Of a DNA stretch of 64,000 nt, positions 18,045-27,078 are shown piece after piece. Numbering within the stretch: the first letter of the stretch is position 1; each line of letters starts with the position of its first letter. The stretch spans positions 41,404 through 105,403 of the forward strand of contig JBGPKL010000007.1 of NCBI GenBank assembly GCA_041485885.1, given 5' to 3'. The stretch comes from JACQFZ01 sp041485885. GTDB taxonomy: Bacteria > Pseudomonadota > Gammaproteobacteria > Acidiferrobacterales > Sulfurifustaceae. Below the pieces are notes generated by a model that worked only from the letters and a program-made list of their open reading frames with translations, searched no databases and was not told the origin of the DNA. A program made the translations under genes and the position numbers.

Positions 18045-18187
18045 CTTCCAAGCGCTGGCTCAATCAAACCGGATTGCTGCGAGCCGTGCTTGGAACAAGA
18101 GGCACTAACTTCGAATTCGGTTTCAACGAACAAAGGGCGGTCGCGGGCGCGACTGGGGTTTGGTTTCTTATCTCGGGGGAGAACTTT

Positions 18188-18517
18188 ATGCGATATCTCT
18201 ATGTCGGTTTGCTGCTGGCAGCTTTTCCCATGGCCGCTTTTCCGGGACCGACGCAGGTGCTCACGACGATCAAGGAAATCCGCACGGGGTGGGACTCGGA
18301 GCAGTTCGGCATCGTGACGCACGAACCGATCAAGAATCCCGCAGGATGTCCGACGGCGGACGGCTACGTCACCGACCACAAGCAACCGGGTTACAACACG
18401 TACTACGCGGCGGCGCTCACGGCGTTCGTCGAGCGCGCGAAAATTGTCGTAGTCATCGCCGAGCAAGGATGCATTTCCAGTCGGCCGAAGCTCATCGGCG
18501 TCAACATCAGGCGTTAG
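18188..18517 (+). CDS. Small secreted protein with two cysteines
   Basis: The product has 109 residues with a Sec signal peptide ending near AAFPGP. The mature part has a Gly-Trp turn (TGWDSEQFGI), NPAGCPTADGY and a C-terminal cysteine (EQGCIS), so one disulfide is likely. The pattern resembles a loose group of small secreted proteins of unknown role in Proteobacteria (recalled, not verified). GGGGGAGAAC precedes ATG 18188. It lies 232 bases before the larger secreted propeller protein on the same strand. Confidence 0.65.
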   Translation: MRYLYVGLLLAAFPMAAFPGPTQVLTTIKEIRTGWDSEQFGIVTHEPIKNPAGCPTADGYVTDHKQPGYNTYYAAALTAFVERAKIVVVIAEQGCISSRPKLIGVNIRR

Positions 18518-18687
18518 TGCCCCGTCGTCGTTGCGAAACGAAGGTCGTCCACGTGACTCCGATCTATCTACGCGTCCCCTCTCCCCTTGCGGTGACGTGC
18601 AGGGACGCACTAAGGTCGCGGGAGACAGGAAGTCGCGAGCGACCCGAGGGACAGGGAGAGGGGAGAGATTTAATATGATCACCCCTC

Positions 18688-18737
18688 TCCCCTACCCCTC
18701 TCCCTCAAGGGGAGAGGGAGTAAACCAGAATTTCTCT
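18688..18737. repeat. CTCTCCC/GGGAGAG inverted repeat, copy in front of 18750 gene
   Basis: CCCTCTCCC and GGGGAGAGGG pair around a short centre, and the right flank AAACCAGAATTTC resembles the end of the GGAAGCTCTGATTAATTCC family found at 21237, 51134 and 55289. It occupies the 5' leader of the next gene, immediately before its preferred start codon. Confidence 0.55.
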
Positions 18738-18749
18738 GGCGCCACGTTG

Positions 18750-20870
18750 ATGCGAGGCGGAAAGCGGGTTCGACATTTTTTTGTTCTCGCGGTTCTTTGC
18801 GCTAGCGCCGCGGTTGCCGACGAGGATCTCCAAGGCGCCGTCAAACTGCCGGGCGGTAACTTCATTCTTCCGGTGCGCCCGCCCGCTTCGAACGCCCTCC
18901 CCGTTAACCCGGCGGGGCCCACCGACGTCATCACGCAGCGCAACAACAATCTGCGCACCGGTACGACGTTCCAACGCGGGCTGAATCAAGCAGCGGTTTC
19001 CGGCGGTCGCTTCGGGCTGGTGCACAAGTTCGACGTCGACGGCGCGGTGCTGGCCCAGCCTCTATTTATGGAATCGGTTCGGTTCCCGAACGGCCGGCGC
19101 TCCGCGATCTTCATCGCGACGGCGACGAATTGGGTGTACGGGTTTGATGCCAACCCGCCGTTCGCCAAGCTTTGGGAGCATCAACTGGCGGCGCCGTTCC
19201 GGGTGGACGATCCGTGGAACGAGAACAACCCGAATCCCGAGCGCCAAAGCTGTCTGGCGCAAACGGCCAGCACGGAGCAAGACGATCACTCTCAACATCA
19301 ATTCGTGACGATCGGCATCGAAGCGACGCCGGCGATCGTTCCCGTGCACAACCGGATGGTGGTCAGCTATCGAAGAGCGGAAGGCGCGCGCGGCGGCACG
19401 CAGTGGATTGCGGCGTTGGATATACGCACGGGTCACTTCGCCAAAGGACCGGACGGAAGCGATTTGAACCGTCGCGTCACCGACAATCCGATTTGGAACA
19501 ATCTGCATCGCAACCGCACGAGTCTGTTGATCGAGCAAGGCGTCGTGTATGTCGGCTATTCCGCGCGCTGCGAGTCGTTCGCGCCCGGCTTCGACAAATC
19601 GTACCAGGGCTGGATCTATGCGTTCGACGTCGGAACGCTGGCGTTCGCCGGCCGCTATCGCACGACGGAAAATCCCGTCGGCCCGGTGCCGCAGGAACCT
19701 TCCGACGATCCGGTCGACGGCGGCGGCATCTGGCAGGCGTCGACGGGCTTGGCGTCCGATGGCAAGGGGAATATTTTCTTCTCGACCGGTAACGCACGAA
19801 AGAGCCCCCGAATCCCCGATGCGGCGGGGAAGAATCTCTCGAGCAGCGTCATTCGATTGCAGGTGCAGCGAGATGAGACGAACTCGCCACGACATCGCGT
19901 CACTGTCGCGATGACGGCGGCCGATTGGTTCACGCCGTACCGAAAAATATGGCAAGACAAGATCGATCTCGATTTCGGGTCCGCGGGCGTTGTGCTCGTT
20001 CCGAACACGCGCTACCTGACGATGGCGGGAAAGGAAGGCATGCTTTACGTGCTCGATCGAAACAACCTCGGGCGATTCGACGATCTTACCGAGTTCCATC
20101 TCGCCGACGTTTTCTGCAAAGCGAAGACGGCAGGCGACCCGGGGATGCAGGACGATCCGGAGCGCGACCGCGTCGTGCAAAAGATCCAGGTCGGCGAAAA
20201 CCAATACTGTAAATCTCAAAAGAACTCCCTGTTTTGCTCCGGTGACGCGCTCGCTGAGTGTCCGAAGTATCCCGACGGGCCCGCCAGCGGAGTGTCGATG
20301 GACGACTGGATATCGTGGCCGCACGTCCACGGAACGCCGGTGTTCGGCGCGTTCCTCGAAGGCAGAGCGTTCTTGTACATATGGCCGGAGAAGGATTCTC
20401 TGAAGTCGTATCAATGGTGGGGCGGCGGCCTCGAAGCGACGCCGACGGTCGCCACTCGCCTGCCATCCCAGGAGCACAAGGTTTTCGCGCCGCCGTACCT
20501 GCGGCGTGTTCCCATCGCCGTCGGCATGCCCGGCGGAATGTTGTCTCTTACGATCGACCCGTCGAAACGCGAAAGCGGCGTTCTCTTCGCCTCGGTCCAG
20601 CGATGCAGAATGCGCGATACCGATACCGAATTCCACGAATGCGATCCGCAGTGGTGTGCGCGCGCGGTGGACAACTGCCGCGAGCAGCGCTACGGAATGC
20701 TGCGCGCATTCGACCCGATCACGCTCGCCGAGCTGTGGAATAATCAAACCGATCCGCGCGACGGCGAAAGGAACTACTGGTTCGCGAAGTTTGTCCCGCC
20801 GACCATCGCCAACGGCCGCGTGTACCTCGCTACTCAGTCCAAGAAAGTGCTGGTTTACGGGAGGCGCTAG
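18750..20870 (+). CDS. Secreted PQQ-like beta-propeller protein
   Basis: About 706 residues with a Sec signal peptide from ATG 18750 (MRGGKRVRHFFVLAVLC...ADE). Repeated blades show motifs such as NWVYGFDANPP, WIYAFDVGTLAF and LRAFDPITLAELW, typical of quinoprotein-type propellers. Pairs of cysteines cluster in the last third. I see no heme c site. The frame is open upstream to 18531, but that stretch is repeat-derived, so the later ATG is preferred. Whether it binds PQQ or merely shares the fold is not settled. Periplasmic. Confidence 0.8.
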   Translation: MRGGKRVRHFFVLAVLCASAAVADEDLQGAVKLPGGNFILPVRPPASNALPVNPAGPTDVITQRNNNLRTGTTFQRGLNQAAVSGGRFGLVHKFDVDGAVLAQPLFMESVRFPNGRRSAIFIATATNWVYGFDANPPFAKLWEHQLAAPFRVDDPWNENNPNPERQSCLAQTASTEQDDHSQHQFVTIGIEATPAIVPVHNRMVVSYRRAEGARGGTQWIAALDIRTGHFAKGPDGSDLNRRVTDNPIWNNLHRNRTSLLIEQGVVYVGYSARCESFAPGFDKSYQGWIYAFDVGTLAFAGRYRTTENPVGPVPQEPSDDPVDGGGIWQASTGLASDGKGNIFFSTGNARKSPRIPDAAGKNLSSSVIRLQVQRDETNSPRHRVTVAMTAADWFTPYRKIWQDKIDLDFGSAGVVLVPNTRYLTMAGKEGMLYVLDRNNLGRFDDLTEFHLADVFCKAKTAGDPGMQDDPERDRVVQKIQVGENQYCKSQKNSLFCSGDALAECPKYPDGPASGVSMDDWISWPHVHGTPVFGAFLEGRAFLYIWPEKDSLKSYQWWGGGLEATPTVATRLPSQEHKVFAPPYLRRVPIAVGMPGGMLSLTIDPSKRESGVLFASVQRCRMRDTDTEFHECDPQWCARAVDNCREQRYGMLRAFDPITLAELWNNQTDPRDGERNYWFAKFVPPTIANGRVYLATQSKKVLVYGRR

Positions 20871-21061
20871 CGCACGACGGCGCTTGTACGTAGGACGATT
20901 CATCGCGCACGTACGTGTCGCGACTCCCGGCAAGATAGCAATTTTCCCCAAGTGCCTACGTCCGTGCGCCTTTATGATCTCTCGAGCGCGATGTTCGTAT
21001 CCCTTAAATGAGCAACTACCGCCACCAGGCGACCTCCGCCTTCAAGGAACGCGCTGATGTC

Positions 21062-21410
21062 CTACCGACTCCCACCGATCGACAAGGAGCGAACCCGGAT
21101 GCGCGATTCCTCGAATACGGCGACGCATCCCTGTTGCAATGCTTCTTCCATGGTCGGAAGGTTAAGTAGCAAAAGCGCGAGCTGCTTTTCCGGTTGCCGG
21201 CTCGATTCTCGCCGGAACAGGATGACGGAAGGTTTAGGAAAGCTCTGATTGATTCCCTCTCCCGAGGGGAGAGGGGAAATAAATGAGAGCTTCCTTGGCC
21301 TCGTTTCTTAAAGCCAGCACAATGCCAAGATCGGTATCCACGGAAGCGACGATCCGGTCCACTTGTGCCGCGCGCGCAAAAATCATATCGAAGTAATAGC
21401 AACCATCAAC
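21062..21410 (-). pseudogene. DUF5615 PIN-like gene, disrupted by an inverted repeat
   Basis: Reading on the minus strand, the sequence around 21300-21386 encodes ARAAQVDRIVASVDTDLG and LALRNEAK, the centre of a DUF5615 (PIN-like ribonuclease) protein. The frame then enters an inverted repeat (21237-21294) and stops. Past the repeat, another frame resumes with KPSVILFRRESSRQPEKQ and MEEALQQGCVAVFEESRIRV, the normal C-terminus, ending at TAG 21062-21064. The first 40 or so residues of the family are also missing. The product is not functional. Confidence 0.7.
21237..21294. repeat. MITE-like element inserted in the DUF5615 gene
   Basis: The ends GGAAAGCTCTGATTGATTCC and AATAAATGAGAGCTTCC are imperfect inverted repeats, with CCCTCTCCC/GGGGAGAGG inside; total 58 bases. 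Coding homology continues on both sides, so the element is an insertion. Flanking bases suggest a one- or two-base target duplication but cannot fix it. Confidence 0.75.
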
Positions 21411-21461
21411 GGGAAATGGGGGGAGACTGTTACTTCGGCCTACGTGAGCTTGGACCCAAAT

Positions 21462-21494
21462 AAAAAGCCCTCCCCCGCTTCACGGAAGAGGGCC
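21462..21494 (-). terminator. Intrinsic terminator
   Basis: On the minus strand GCCCTCTTCC pairs with GGGGGAGGGC and is followed by TTTTTATTT. It lies 21 bases after the stop of the frame-broken gene ending at 21515. Confidence 0.75.
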
Positions 21495-21514
21495 GTATGG
21501 CAACAACTAAACTT

Positions 21515-22160
21515 CTACTTCCCGGATTTCGGCTTGTCGGTGCCGGGCTCTATGTCTCGCCCATCGGGCGTGAGCCCGCGCCCCGGTCGGAAATGCAAGC
21601 CGCCGAAGTTTTTATTGATCGCATCGATCTCCTCGCGCGTGGGCGTCGGCGCGGCGATGGGTTTTTGACCGTACTTGATAATACGACTGTAATCCTTCTT
21701 GGTTGGCGCGCCGGTTTCCAGGCGACCGGACTCTACGTCCTGCTTTAGTTGCGCGGGACTGATGGCGCCTTTTCTTGTTGGCGTCGTTAGCAGCCGCGCG
21801 GCGGACGCACCGGTCACGGCGATTACGTGGCCGCGGATGTCGTTGACTCGGTCGACGGCGAGTGGCGTTGCGCCGAATTGCACCTTGGCCGAGGTTGAGT
21901 TGCAATTGCGCCTTGAGCGGAACGTACAAGAGATTTCCCGCGCGTAAGGTGGTCTTCGGTTTAAGCGGCGCCCATTTGCCGTCGTCTCCAAGAAATTGCA
22001 CGCCCCTCGCTTGCGTGACGGTTGTGCCCTCCCCCCACAACGCCAGCACACCGGAGTCGTTAATGTCCGCCGGTTGCCGGCCGCAATAGTTTGCGCCGGC
22101 GCTACCGCGCGGATCGCACGTCGGCTGAAGTACGCGGCATACTTCGACGGTCGCCTTCAT
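21515..22160 (-). pseudogene. Unknown gene broken by a frameshift
   Basis: Two overlapping minus-strand frames each carry half of what looks like one protein. The first, from ATG 22160, runs MKATVEVCRVLQPTCDPRG... to LKAQLQLNLG. The second carries AKVQFGATPLAVDRVNDIRG... to the stop at 21515. The switch is near 21900. Joined, they would give about 210 residues with several cysteines. The intrinsic terminator directly downstream shows that 21515 is the original gene end. A sequencing error is an alternative explanation. Family not recognised. Confidence 0.6.
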
Positions 22161-22450
22161 TATCCCGACGATGGGTTTGCGGAGTACTAAGTCATCTTAT
22201 GACTAGGGCCGTCCACGTTTCCTCAATACCCTCCTCGCTATTGCGCCTTGCGTGAGCTGAAAATCGTGGGCTGAAGTAATTCCGATTCCGCGACATCTAA
22301 AGACGCCGAGCAGAAACATGCACGGGTGCAAAGCGAATGTACGCCACCGCACGGATCAAATGCACTTCCGCGCCCATACTGTGTTTCGCGAATTGAGGTA
22401 GTCATGAACAATTTCCCGTGCACCTGATGTCTGACAGAGAGGTATGCCAA

Positions 22451-22660
22451 ATGAAAACGATACATGCATTTTCAATCGGTGCGGTTCTCGCCACGTTAAT
22501 GCTTGGCGGTTGTGGCAGCATGGCGAAGGACACCGCGATCGGCGCCGCTGTCGGGGGCGTTGCAGGTAACATCATCACGGACGGCAGTACCGCCGGAACT
22601 CTCGGCGGCGCAGCGGTCGGCGGCATCGTGGGCCACGAGGTCGACAAATCCAAGAAGTAA
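22451..22660 (+). CDS. Glycine-zipper lipoprotein (OsmB-like)
   Basis: The product has 69 residues. A lipoprotein signal with lipobox LGGC (Cys about residue 22) is followed by a glycine-zipper segment (AIGAAVGGVAGNII...LGGAAVGGIVG) that spans or associates with the outer membrane. This is the architecture of OsmB/SlyB-like stress lipoproteins. ATG 22451 sits directly before the leader; an earlier in-frame ATG adds nothing hydrophobic. It heads a run of small envelope genes on the same strand. Confidence 0.82.
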   Translation: MKTIHAFSIGAVLATLMLGGCGSMAKDTAIGAAVGGVAGNIITDGSTAGTLGGAAVGGIVGHEVDKSKK

Positions 22661-22713
22661 TGAGTGAGGGAGGCGTCTTGCCTCCCGTTCCCGTGTAAAA
22701 AAGGAGAATTGCT

Positions 22714-22863
22714 ATGTTATACACCATCGCTGTTGTTCTGATCGTCTTGTGGCTCCTGGGGCTCGTCTCGTCTTACACCCTGGGTGGTTTAATTCACGTT
22801 CTGCTGGTGCTCGCCATCATCGTCATCTTGCTCAACTTCATCGGTGGAAGAAGAGTTGTGTGA
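22714..22863 (+). CDS. Small membrane protein, lmo0937/DUF5670-like
   Basis: The 49-residue product reads MLYTIAVVLIVLWLLGLVSS, then YTLGGLIHVLLVLAIIVILL, then a basic tail. Two membrane helices separated by a YTLGG turn are the hallmark of the lmo0937 family. AAAGGAGAATTGCT precedes the ATG. The family is widespread and often induced in stress or stationary phase; its exact role is unknown. It lies 53 bases after the glycine-zipper lipoprotein. Confidence 0.85.
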   Translation: MLYTIAVVLIVLWLLGLVSSYTLGGLIHVLLVLAIIVILLNFIGGRRVV

Positions 22864-22951
22864 ATCTTGGAACCGGGCATGAATATCACGTAGCAGGGAA
22901 TGACGGGCCAGTGTCCTTCCCATGAACTTTATCTTGAGAAGGAGAAGTGTC

Positions 22952-23113
22952 ATGTTGAAGCTGAGTATTTTGATCGGCATACCGTTGGCGATCACATACC
23001 TGGCATCGACCAGTTCTCATCACATAGATAGTATTTTTTATATTTTCGTGCTGTCCGTAGCGGCGCTGTTGGTGGCGATCCTGGCGCAGATCACCGAAAA
23101 ATCCAGGCCATAG
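22952..23113 (+). CDS. Small two-helix membrane protein
   Basis: 53 residues starting MLKLSILIGIPLAITYLAS; two hydrophobic segments (about 3-18 and 24-44) and a short basic end. GAAGGAGAAGTGTC precedes ATG 22952, a strong ribosome-binding site. An upstream in-frame ATG at 22922 is less likely. Family not named. It is part of the small-envelope-gene run. Confidence 0.7.
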   Translation: MLKLSILIGIPLAITYLASTSSHHIDSIFYIFVLSVAALLVAILAQITEKSRP

Positions 23114-23135
23114 CGATTATTGAGGAGTTTTTCCG

Positions 23136-23339
23136 ATGGACAAAGCAATCTCGCTCGCCATTCTTGGCGGCGGTATCCTGCTGCTGATCTTCGGTGTCAA
23201 TGCATCGAATTCATTCAGCTCCGACATTTCTAGAATTTTCACCGACGCGCCTACCGACAAGGCGATATGGATGCTGGTCGGCGGCGTTGTCGTGACGATT
23301 GTCGGGCTGATGGGACTGCTGCGTGGTTCGAGAAGTTGA
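23136..23339 (+). CDS. DUF3185-family small membrane protein
   Basis: The 67-residue product has two membrane helices (AILGGGILLLIFGVNAS and AIWMLVGGVVVTIVGLMGLL) around the polar SSDISRIFTDAPTDK loop, which is the DUF3185 signature. It begins 22 bases after the preceding small gene, with GAGGAGTTTTTCCG in front. Co-occurrence with glycine-zipper and lmo0937-type proteins suggests one envelope-stress unit; function unproven. Confidence 0.85.
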   Translation: MDKAISLAILGGGILLLIFGVNASNSFSSDISRIFTDAPTDKAIWMLVGGVVVTIVGLMGLLRGSRS

Positions 23340-23640
23340 GAAGGCTGGCTTGATTTTTCATCGGCACCGGCTGCCTCCGATACCGTCTAAAGCCAGGTAG
23401 CTGTTTTCGGTGAGTATCAGCGCGAGCATTGTTCGACGCATAACTGCCTCCGTGTCACTCGTTGTTGGTCTGCGGCGTATGGGTATTAACGCTCCGAAGT
23501 ATAGTATCCGTGGTGAAATTCACGAGTGGTGAAAATGGAGTTTTCGATGGAAACGGGTTCTGACCTAAGCTCCAGTGGCGGCACGCCAGGCCGATCAGTA
23601 TCATTGCGGCGCTTTCAAACGATAATTCACTACCCTCACG
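23340..23640. other. Intergenic, no gene seen
   Basis: About 300 bases without a convincing gene. A GTGGTGAAATTCACGAGTGGTGAAAAT stretch is mildly repetitive. It must contain the promoter for the quinoprotein at 23641, which I cannot place with confidence. Confidence 0.45.
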
Positions 23641-25620
23641 ATGAACCGTCGCTCTGATATCGACGTTGCGCGCGCGCTTGCTGGTAGATTCCTGACGCCG
23701 TGCGCTCTTCTTGTTGTCATCGCGCTTCCGGATCTAGCGGCGGCCGGCGATGTGGGTTGGGCCGCCTATGGCGGCGATTCGGGCGGCTCGCGTTACTCGC
23801 CGCTTGAGCAGGTCACGGCCGCGAACGTGAAGCAGCTGAAAGTCGCCTGGACATTTCGGACAGGCGATCTCGGCGGCGATTTCATTGGCGGCAAGGCCCT
23901 GACCTTCGAGGCCACGCCGATCCTCTACAACAGTGTGTTGTACCTCACGACGATGGAGACCAACGTGGTCGCCATCGATGCCGTCAGCGGCAAACTGCGC
24001 TGGCGCTACAACACCCGCACACGCCGCGATTTACACTTTGCCAGTCCCGCGTCCCGCGGCGTGTCACTGTGGGTGGATTCGTCGACTCCGGAGGCCAACG
24101 TGTGCCATGCGCGGATTTTCGCACCGACGCTCGACAGCCGGCTGATCGCACTCGACGCCGCGACCGGCAAGCCGTGCGATGACTTCGGCGATTACGGCCA
24201 AATCAACTTGAGCGAAGGCATCCGTTCCAAGGATTCTCCGGGAGACGATTGGCGAAACTACGCCGTGACTTCCCCGCCGGCGATCCTCGGCGACAAGGTG
24301 ATCGTCGGCTCGGCCATCGGCGACAACCGCGCCGTAGAATTAGAACTTGGCGTCGTGCGCGCGTTCGACGCGCGTAGCGGACGGCTCGTCTGGAGCTGGG
24401 ATCCGATTCCCCGCGATCGCTCCAATTCGGTGTATCGGGAATGGAGCGAATCCGGCGCGAAGCGAACCGGCGCCGCTAATGCATGGGCGCCGTTGTCGGT
24501 CGACACGCAGCGCAAGCTCGTGTTCGTGCCGACCGGGTCGGCAAGCCCGGACTATTTCGGCGGCGAGCGGCCAGGCTCGAACCGCTGGGCGAATTCCGTG
24601 GTCGCGCTGCACGGCGATACCGGCAAGCTCGCGTGGGGGCAGCAGCTCGTGCATCACGACTTGTGGGACTACGACATGGCCTCGCAGCCGGTGCTGGTCG
24701 ATCTCGTTCACGACGGCAAGCGTGTGCCGGGTGTGATTCAGCCGACGAAGATGGGATTGCTGTTCACATTTCATCGCGAGACCGGCAAGCCGATTTTTCC
24801 GATCGAAGAGAGACCCGTGCCGCAGGATGCGGCGCCTGGAGAAACGCCGTCGCCCACACAGCCCTTTCCCATCGCGCCGCCGCCGCTCGTGCGCCAGTCG
24901 GCCGTAACGCCGGATGATGCTTGGGGCCTCACCTTCTGGGATCGAGGCAAGTGCCGCGCGCTGATCGAGCAATATCGATTCGAAGGCATGTATGCGCCGC
25001 CGTCGGTCACAGACACGATCACGGTACCGGGCAATGCCGGCGGCGTTAATTGGGGCGGCGTCGCATTCGATCCCGTGCGCCAGGTCGCGGTCGTCAACAG
25101 CATGAACCTACCCTTCGTCGTCGCGCTCGTGCCGCGCGCCGCGCTGCGCGACGCTTACCAGTCCGGCGATTACAAAGGCTTCGAATTCGCCCGCCAAACC
25201 GGAACTCCGTACGGCATGCGTCGGAAGCCGTTCCTTTCGCCTCTCGGTATTCCGTGCGTGAAGCCACCGTGGGGCACGCTGTCCGCCGTCGACATGGTGA
25301 GTGGCACGATCAAGTGGCAGGTGCCGCTAGGCGACGCGCCCTATCTGCGCACGAATCTTGGCGTGCCGAACGTTGGTGGATCGCTCGTTACCGGCAGCGG
25401 ACTGATCTTCATCGCCGCGACGATCGACGATCGCTTCCGCGCCTTCGATACCGCGACCGGCAAATTGCTGTGGGAGGTCAAGTTGCCCGCCGGAGGCCAG
25501 GCTTCACCGATGACGTATTCCATCAACGGTCGGCAGTACGTCGTCATCGCGGCGGGCGGCCACGGAGGCGCGCGCACCACTCGCGGCGACTACGTCGTCG
25601 CGTACGCTCTGCCCCAATGA
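23641..25620 (+). CDS. PQQ-dependent dehydrogenase (quinoprotein, glucose/alcohol dehydrogenase type)
   Basis: This 659-residue secreted protein has an N-terminal hydrophobic leader. The propeller begins at WAAYGGDSGGSRYSPLEQVTAANV, the N-terminal pattern of quinoprotein dehydrogenases. Further family marks are FEATPILYNSVLYL, HDLWDYDMASQPVL, NAGGVNWGGVAFDP and the C-terminal GGHGGARTTRGDYVVAYALP. There is no heme domain and no five-helix membrane anchor of the Gcd type, so it is a soluble periplasmic form. It oxidises sugars or alcohols with PQQ; the substrate is not predictable. No PQQ synthesis genes are in the window. Confidence 0.9.
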   Translation: MNRRSDIDVARALAGRFLTPCALLVVIALPDLAAAGDVGWAAYGGDSGGSRYSPLEQVTAANVKQLKVAWTFRTGDLGGDFIGGKALTFEATPILYNSVLYLTTMETNVVAIDAVSGKLRWRYNTRTRRDLHFASPASRGVSLWVDSSTPEANVCHARIFAPTLDSRLIALDAATGKPCDDFGDYGQINLSEGIRSKDSPGDDWRNYAVTSPPAILGDKVIVGSAIGDNRAVELELGVVRAFDARSGRLVWSWDPIPRDRSNSVYREWSESGAKRTGAANAWAPLSVDTQRKLVFVPTGSASPDYFGGERPGSNRWANSVVALHGDTGKLAWGQQLVHHDLWDYDMASQPVLVDLVHDGKRVPGVIQPTKMGLLFTFHRETGKPIFPIEERPVPQDAAPGETPSPTQPFPIAPPPLVRQSAVTPDDAWGLTFWDRGKCRALIEQYRFEGMYAPPSVTDTITVPGNAGGVNWGGVAFDPVRQVAVVNSMNLPFVVALVPRAALRDAYQSGDYKGFEFARQTGTPYGMRRKPFLSPLGIPCVKPPWGTLSAVDMVSGTIKWQVPLGDAPYLRTNLGVPNVGGSLVTGSGLIFIAATIDDRFRAFDTATGKLLWEVKLPAGGQASPMTYSINGRQYVVIAAGGHGGARTTRGDYVVAYALPQ

Positions 25621-25865
25621 CGCCGTGACCGTCCCCGTTCCCTCGATGCGCGACTTTCGGCGGCGGCGGCTTTCGAGCTTATCTGCTACGACGCTGAGCA
25701 TACCCGTATCGGGTAAGCTCCCCATAGGAACGCGCGCAATCGCTGACGCTGCGATCCGGAAGGTGCCGCCACACTCCCCACTTGCCGCTCCGCAACGCGA
25801 TGGTGACTCCGCGGTCCTTGGTTTGGTACAGTCGGCCGAAAGTAACTAGCAACGCATAGGTCGCC

Positions 25866-27023
25866 GTGAAGCCCACTCCTTTCGTCGTCCGCATTGCGGA
25901 TGAAGTCCTCATCGATCTGCGCGAGCGTCTAGCTCGCGTCCGTTGGCCCGACGAAATTCCCGGCGCGGGCTGGCAGTACGGCACCGACCCAAATTATCTG
26001 CGCGAGCTCGTCGATTATTGGCGCGCGCAATATGACTGGCGCGCGCACGAGGCGCGTCTCAATGCGTTCCGGCAATTTACCGTGCCCTTGGCGGGGATCG
26101 ATTTGCATTTCATTCATCAGCCGGGCGTCGGTCCCGCTCCCCTGCCGCTACTGCTGTTGCACGGTTGGCCGGGCTCGGTTTGGGAATTTCACAAAATAAT
26201 TCCGCTGCTCACCGATCCCGCTCGTTTCGGCGGCGATGCGAAGGATGCCTTCACCATCGTCGCGCCGTCGCTGCCGGGCTACGGATTCTCGTTTCGTCCG
26301 AACCAACCGCGACTCGACCGCACCGCGATGGCGGACATGTTTGCGACGCTGATGACGGAAGTCCTCGGGTATAGTCGCTTCGCCGCGCAAGGCGGAGATA
26401 TCGGCGCGGGAGTGACGACGCGGCTTGCCACCATGCATCCTGAGATTCTTTACGGCATTCATCTCAACTTTTTCGGCGGAATCCGCGAGATGCGTCCTCC
26501 GGAACATCCGACCGAAGAGGAAGCGCAGTATCTTAAAGAGTTGCAGCACTGGCTCGCGGAAGAAGCCGGATACCATTGGATCCAGGGAACCAAACCGCAG
26601 ACGCTTTCGTACGCGCTGACCGATTCGCCCGTCGGCTTGGCCGCGTGGATCGTCGAGAAGTTCCGAAGCTGGAGCGATTGCGGTGGAGACGTCGAGCGAT
26701 GCTTCAGCAAGGACGAGCTGCTGACGGGCATCATGCTCTATTGGGCGACCGGCGCGATCAATGCATCATTCTGGCCGTACTATGCCGGCCGTCACGGTGA
26801 TCGATCCTCTCCCACAAACGCCCGCATCGAAGTGCCAACCGCCCACATCGCCTTCCCACACGAGATCGTCAGGCCGCCACGCTCGATGGCCGAGCGCGTG
26901 TATAACATCCAACGCTGGACGACGATGGCGAGCGGCGGACACTTCGCCGCGCTCGAGCAGCCGGAAGCGCTCGCCGCGGACGTTCGCGCGTTCTTTCGAC
27001 CGTATCGTGCGAACAAGGACTAA
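25866..27023 (+). CDS. Epoxide hydrolase (alpha/beta hydrolase)
   Basis: This 385-residue protein has the EHN cap domain (about residues 5-110), then the alpha/beta core with HGWPGS (99-104). The nucleophile D178 lies in GGDIG, and the catalytic histidine is in the late SGGHFAALEQPE. It opens epoxides to diols through an ester intermediate. The start is GTG at 25866. There is no signal peptide, so it is cytosolic. It is not obviously in an operon with the quinoprotein gene 245 bases upstream. Confidence 0.93.
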   Translation: MKPTPFVVRIADEVLIDLRERLARVRWPDEIPGAGWQYGTDPNYLRELVDYWRAQYDWRAHEARLNAFRQFTVPLAGIDLHFIHQPGVGPAPLPLLLLHGWPGSVWEFHKIIPLLTDPARFGGDAKDAFTIVAPSLPGYGFSFRPNQPRLDRTAMADMFATLMTEVLGYSRFAAQGGDIGAGVTTRLATMHPEILYGIHLNFFGGIREMRPPEHPTEEEAQYLKELQHWLAEEAGYHWIQGTKPQTLSYALTDSPVGLAAWIVEKFRSWSDCGGDVERCFSKDELLTGIMLYWATGAINASFWPYYAGRHGDRSSPTNARIEVPTAHIAFPHEIVRPPRSMAERVYNIQRWTTMASGGHFAALEQPEALAADVRAFFRPYRANKD

Positions 27024-27078
27024 GGCGTTCGCATTTCTTCCGCGCGCGTGTCCGGGTCCAGACGGGTATGGGCGGCAC

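Noticed and set aside
17963..18682. 239-codon minus-strand frame across the upstream region of the RelA/SpoT remnant
   Set aside because: No family resemblance, repeat-derived end, and it does not supply the missing first half of the domain in frame.
19062..20951. 629-codon minus-strand frame opposite the propeller protein
   Set aside because: It lacks any motif, is rich in Arg/Val/His and lies antisense to a gene with a signal peptide and blade motifs.
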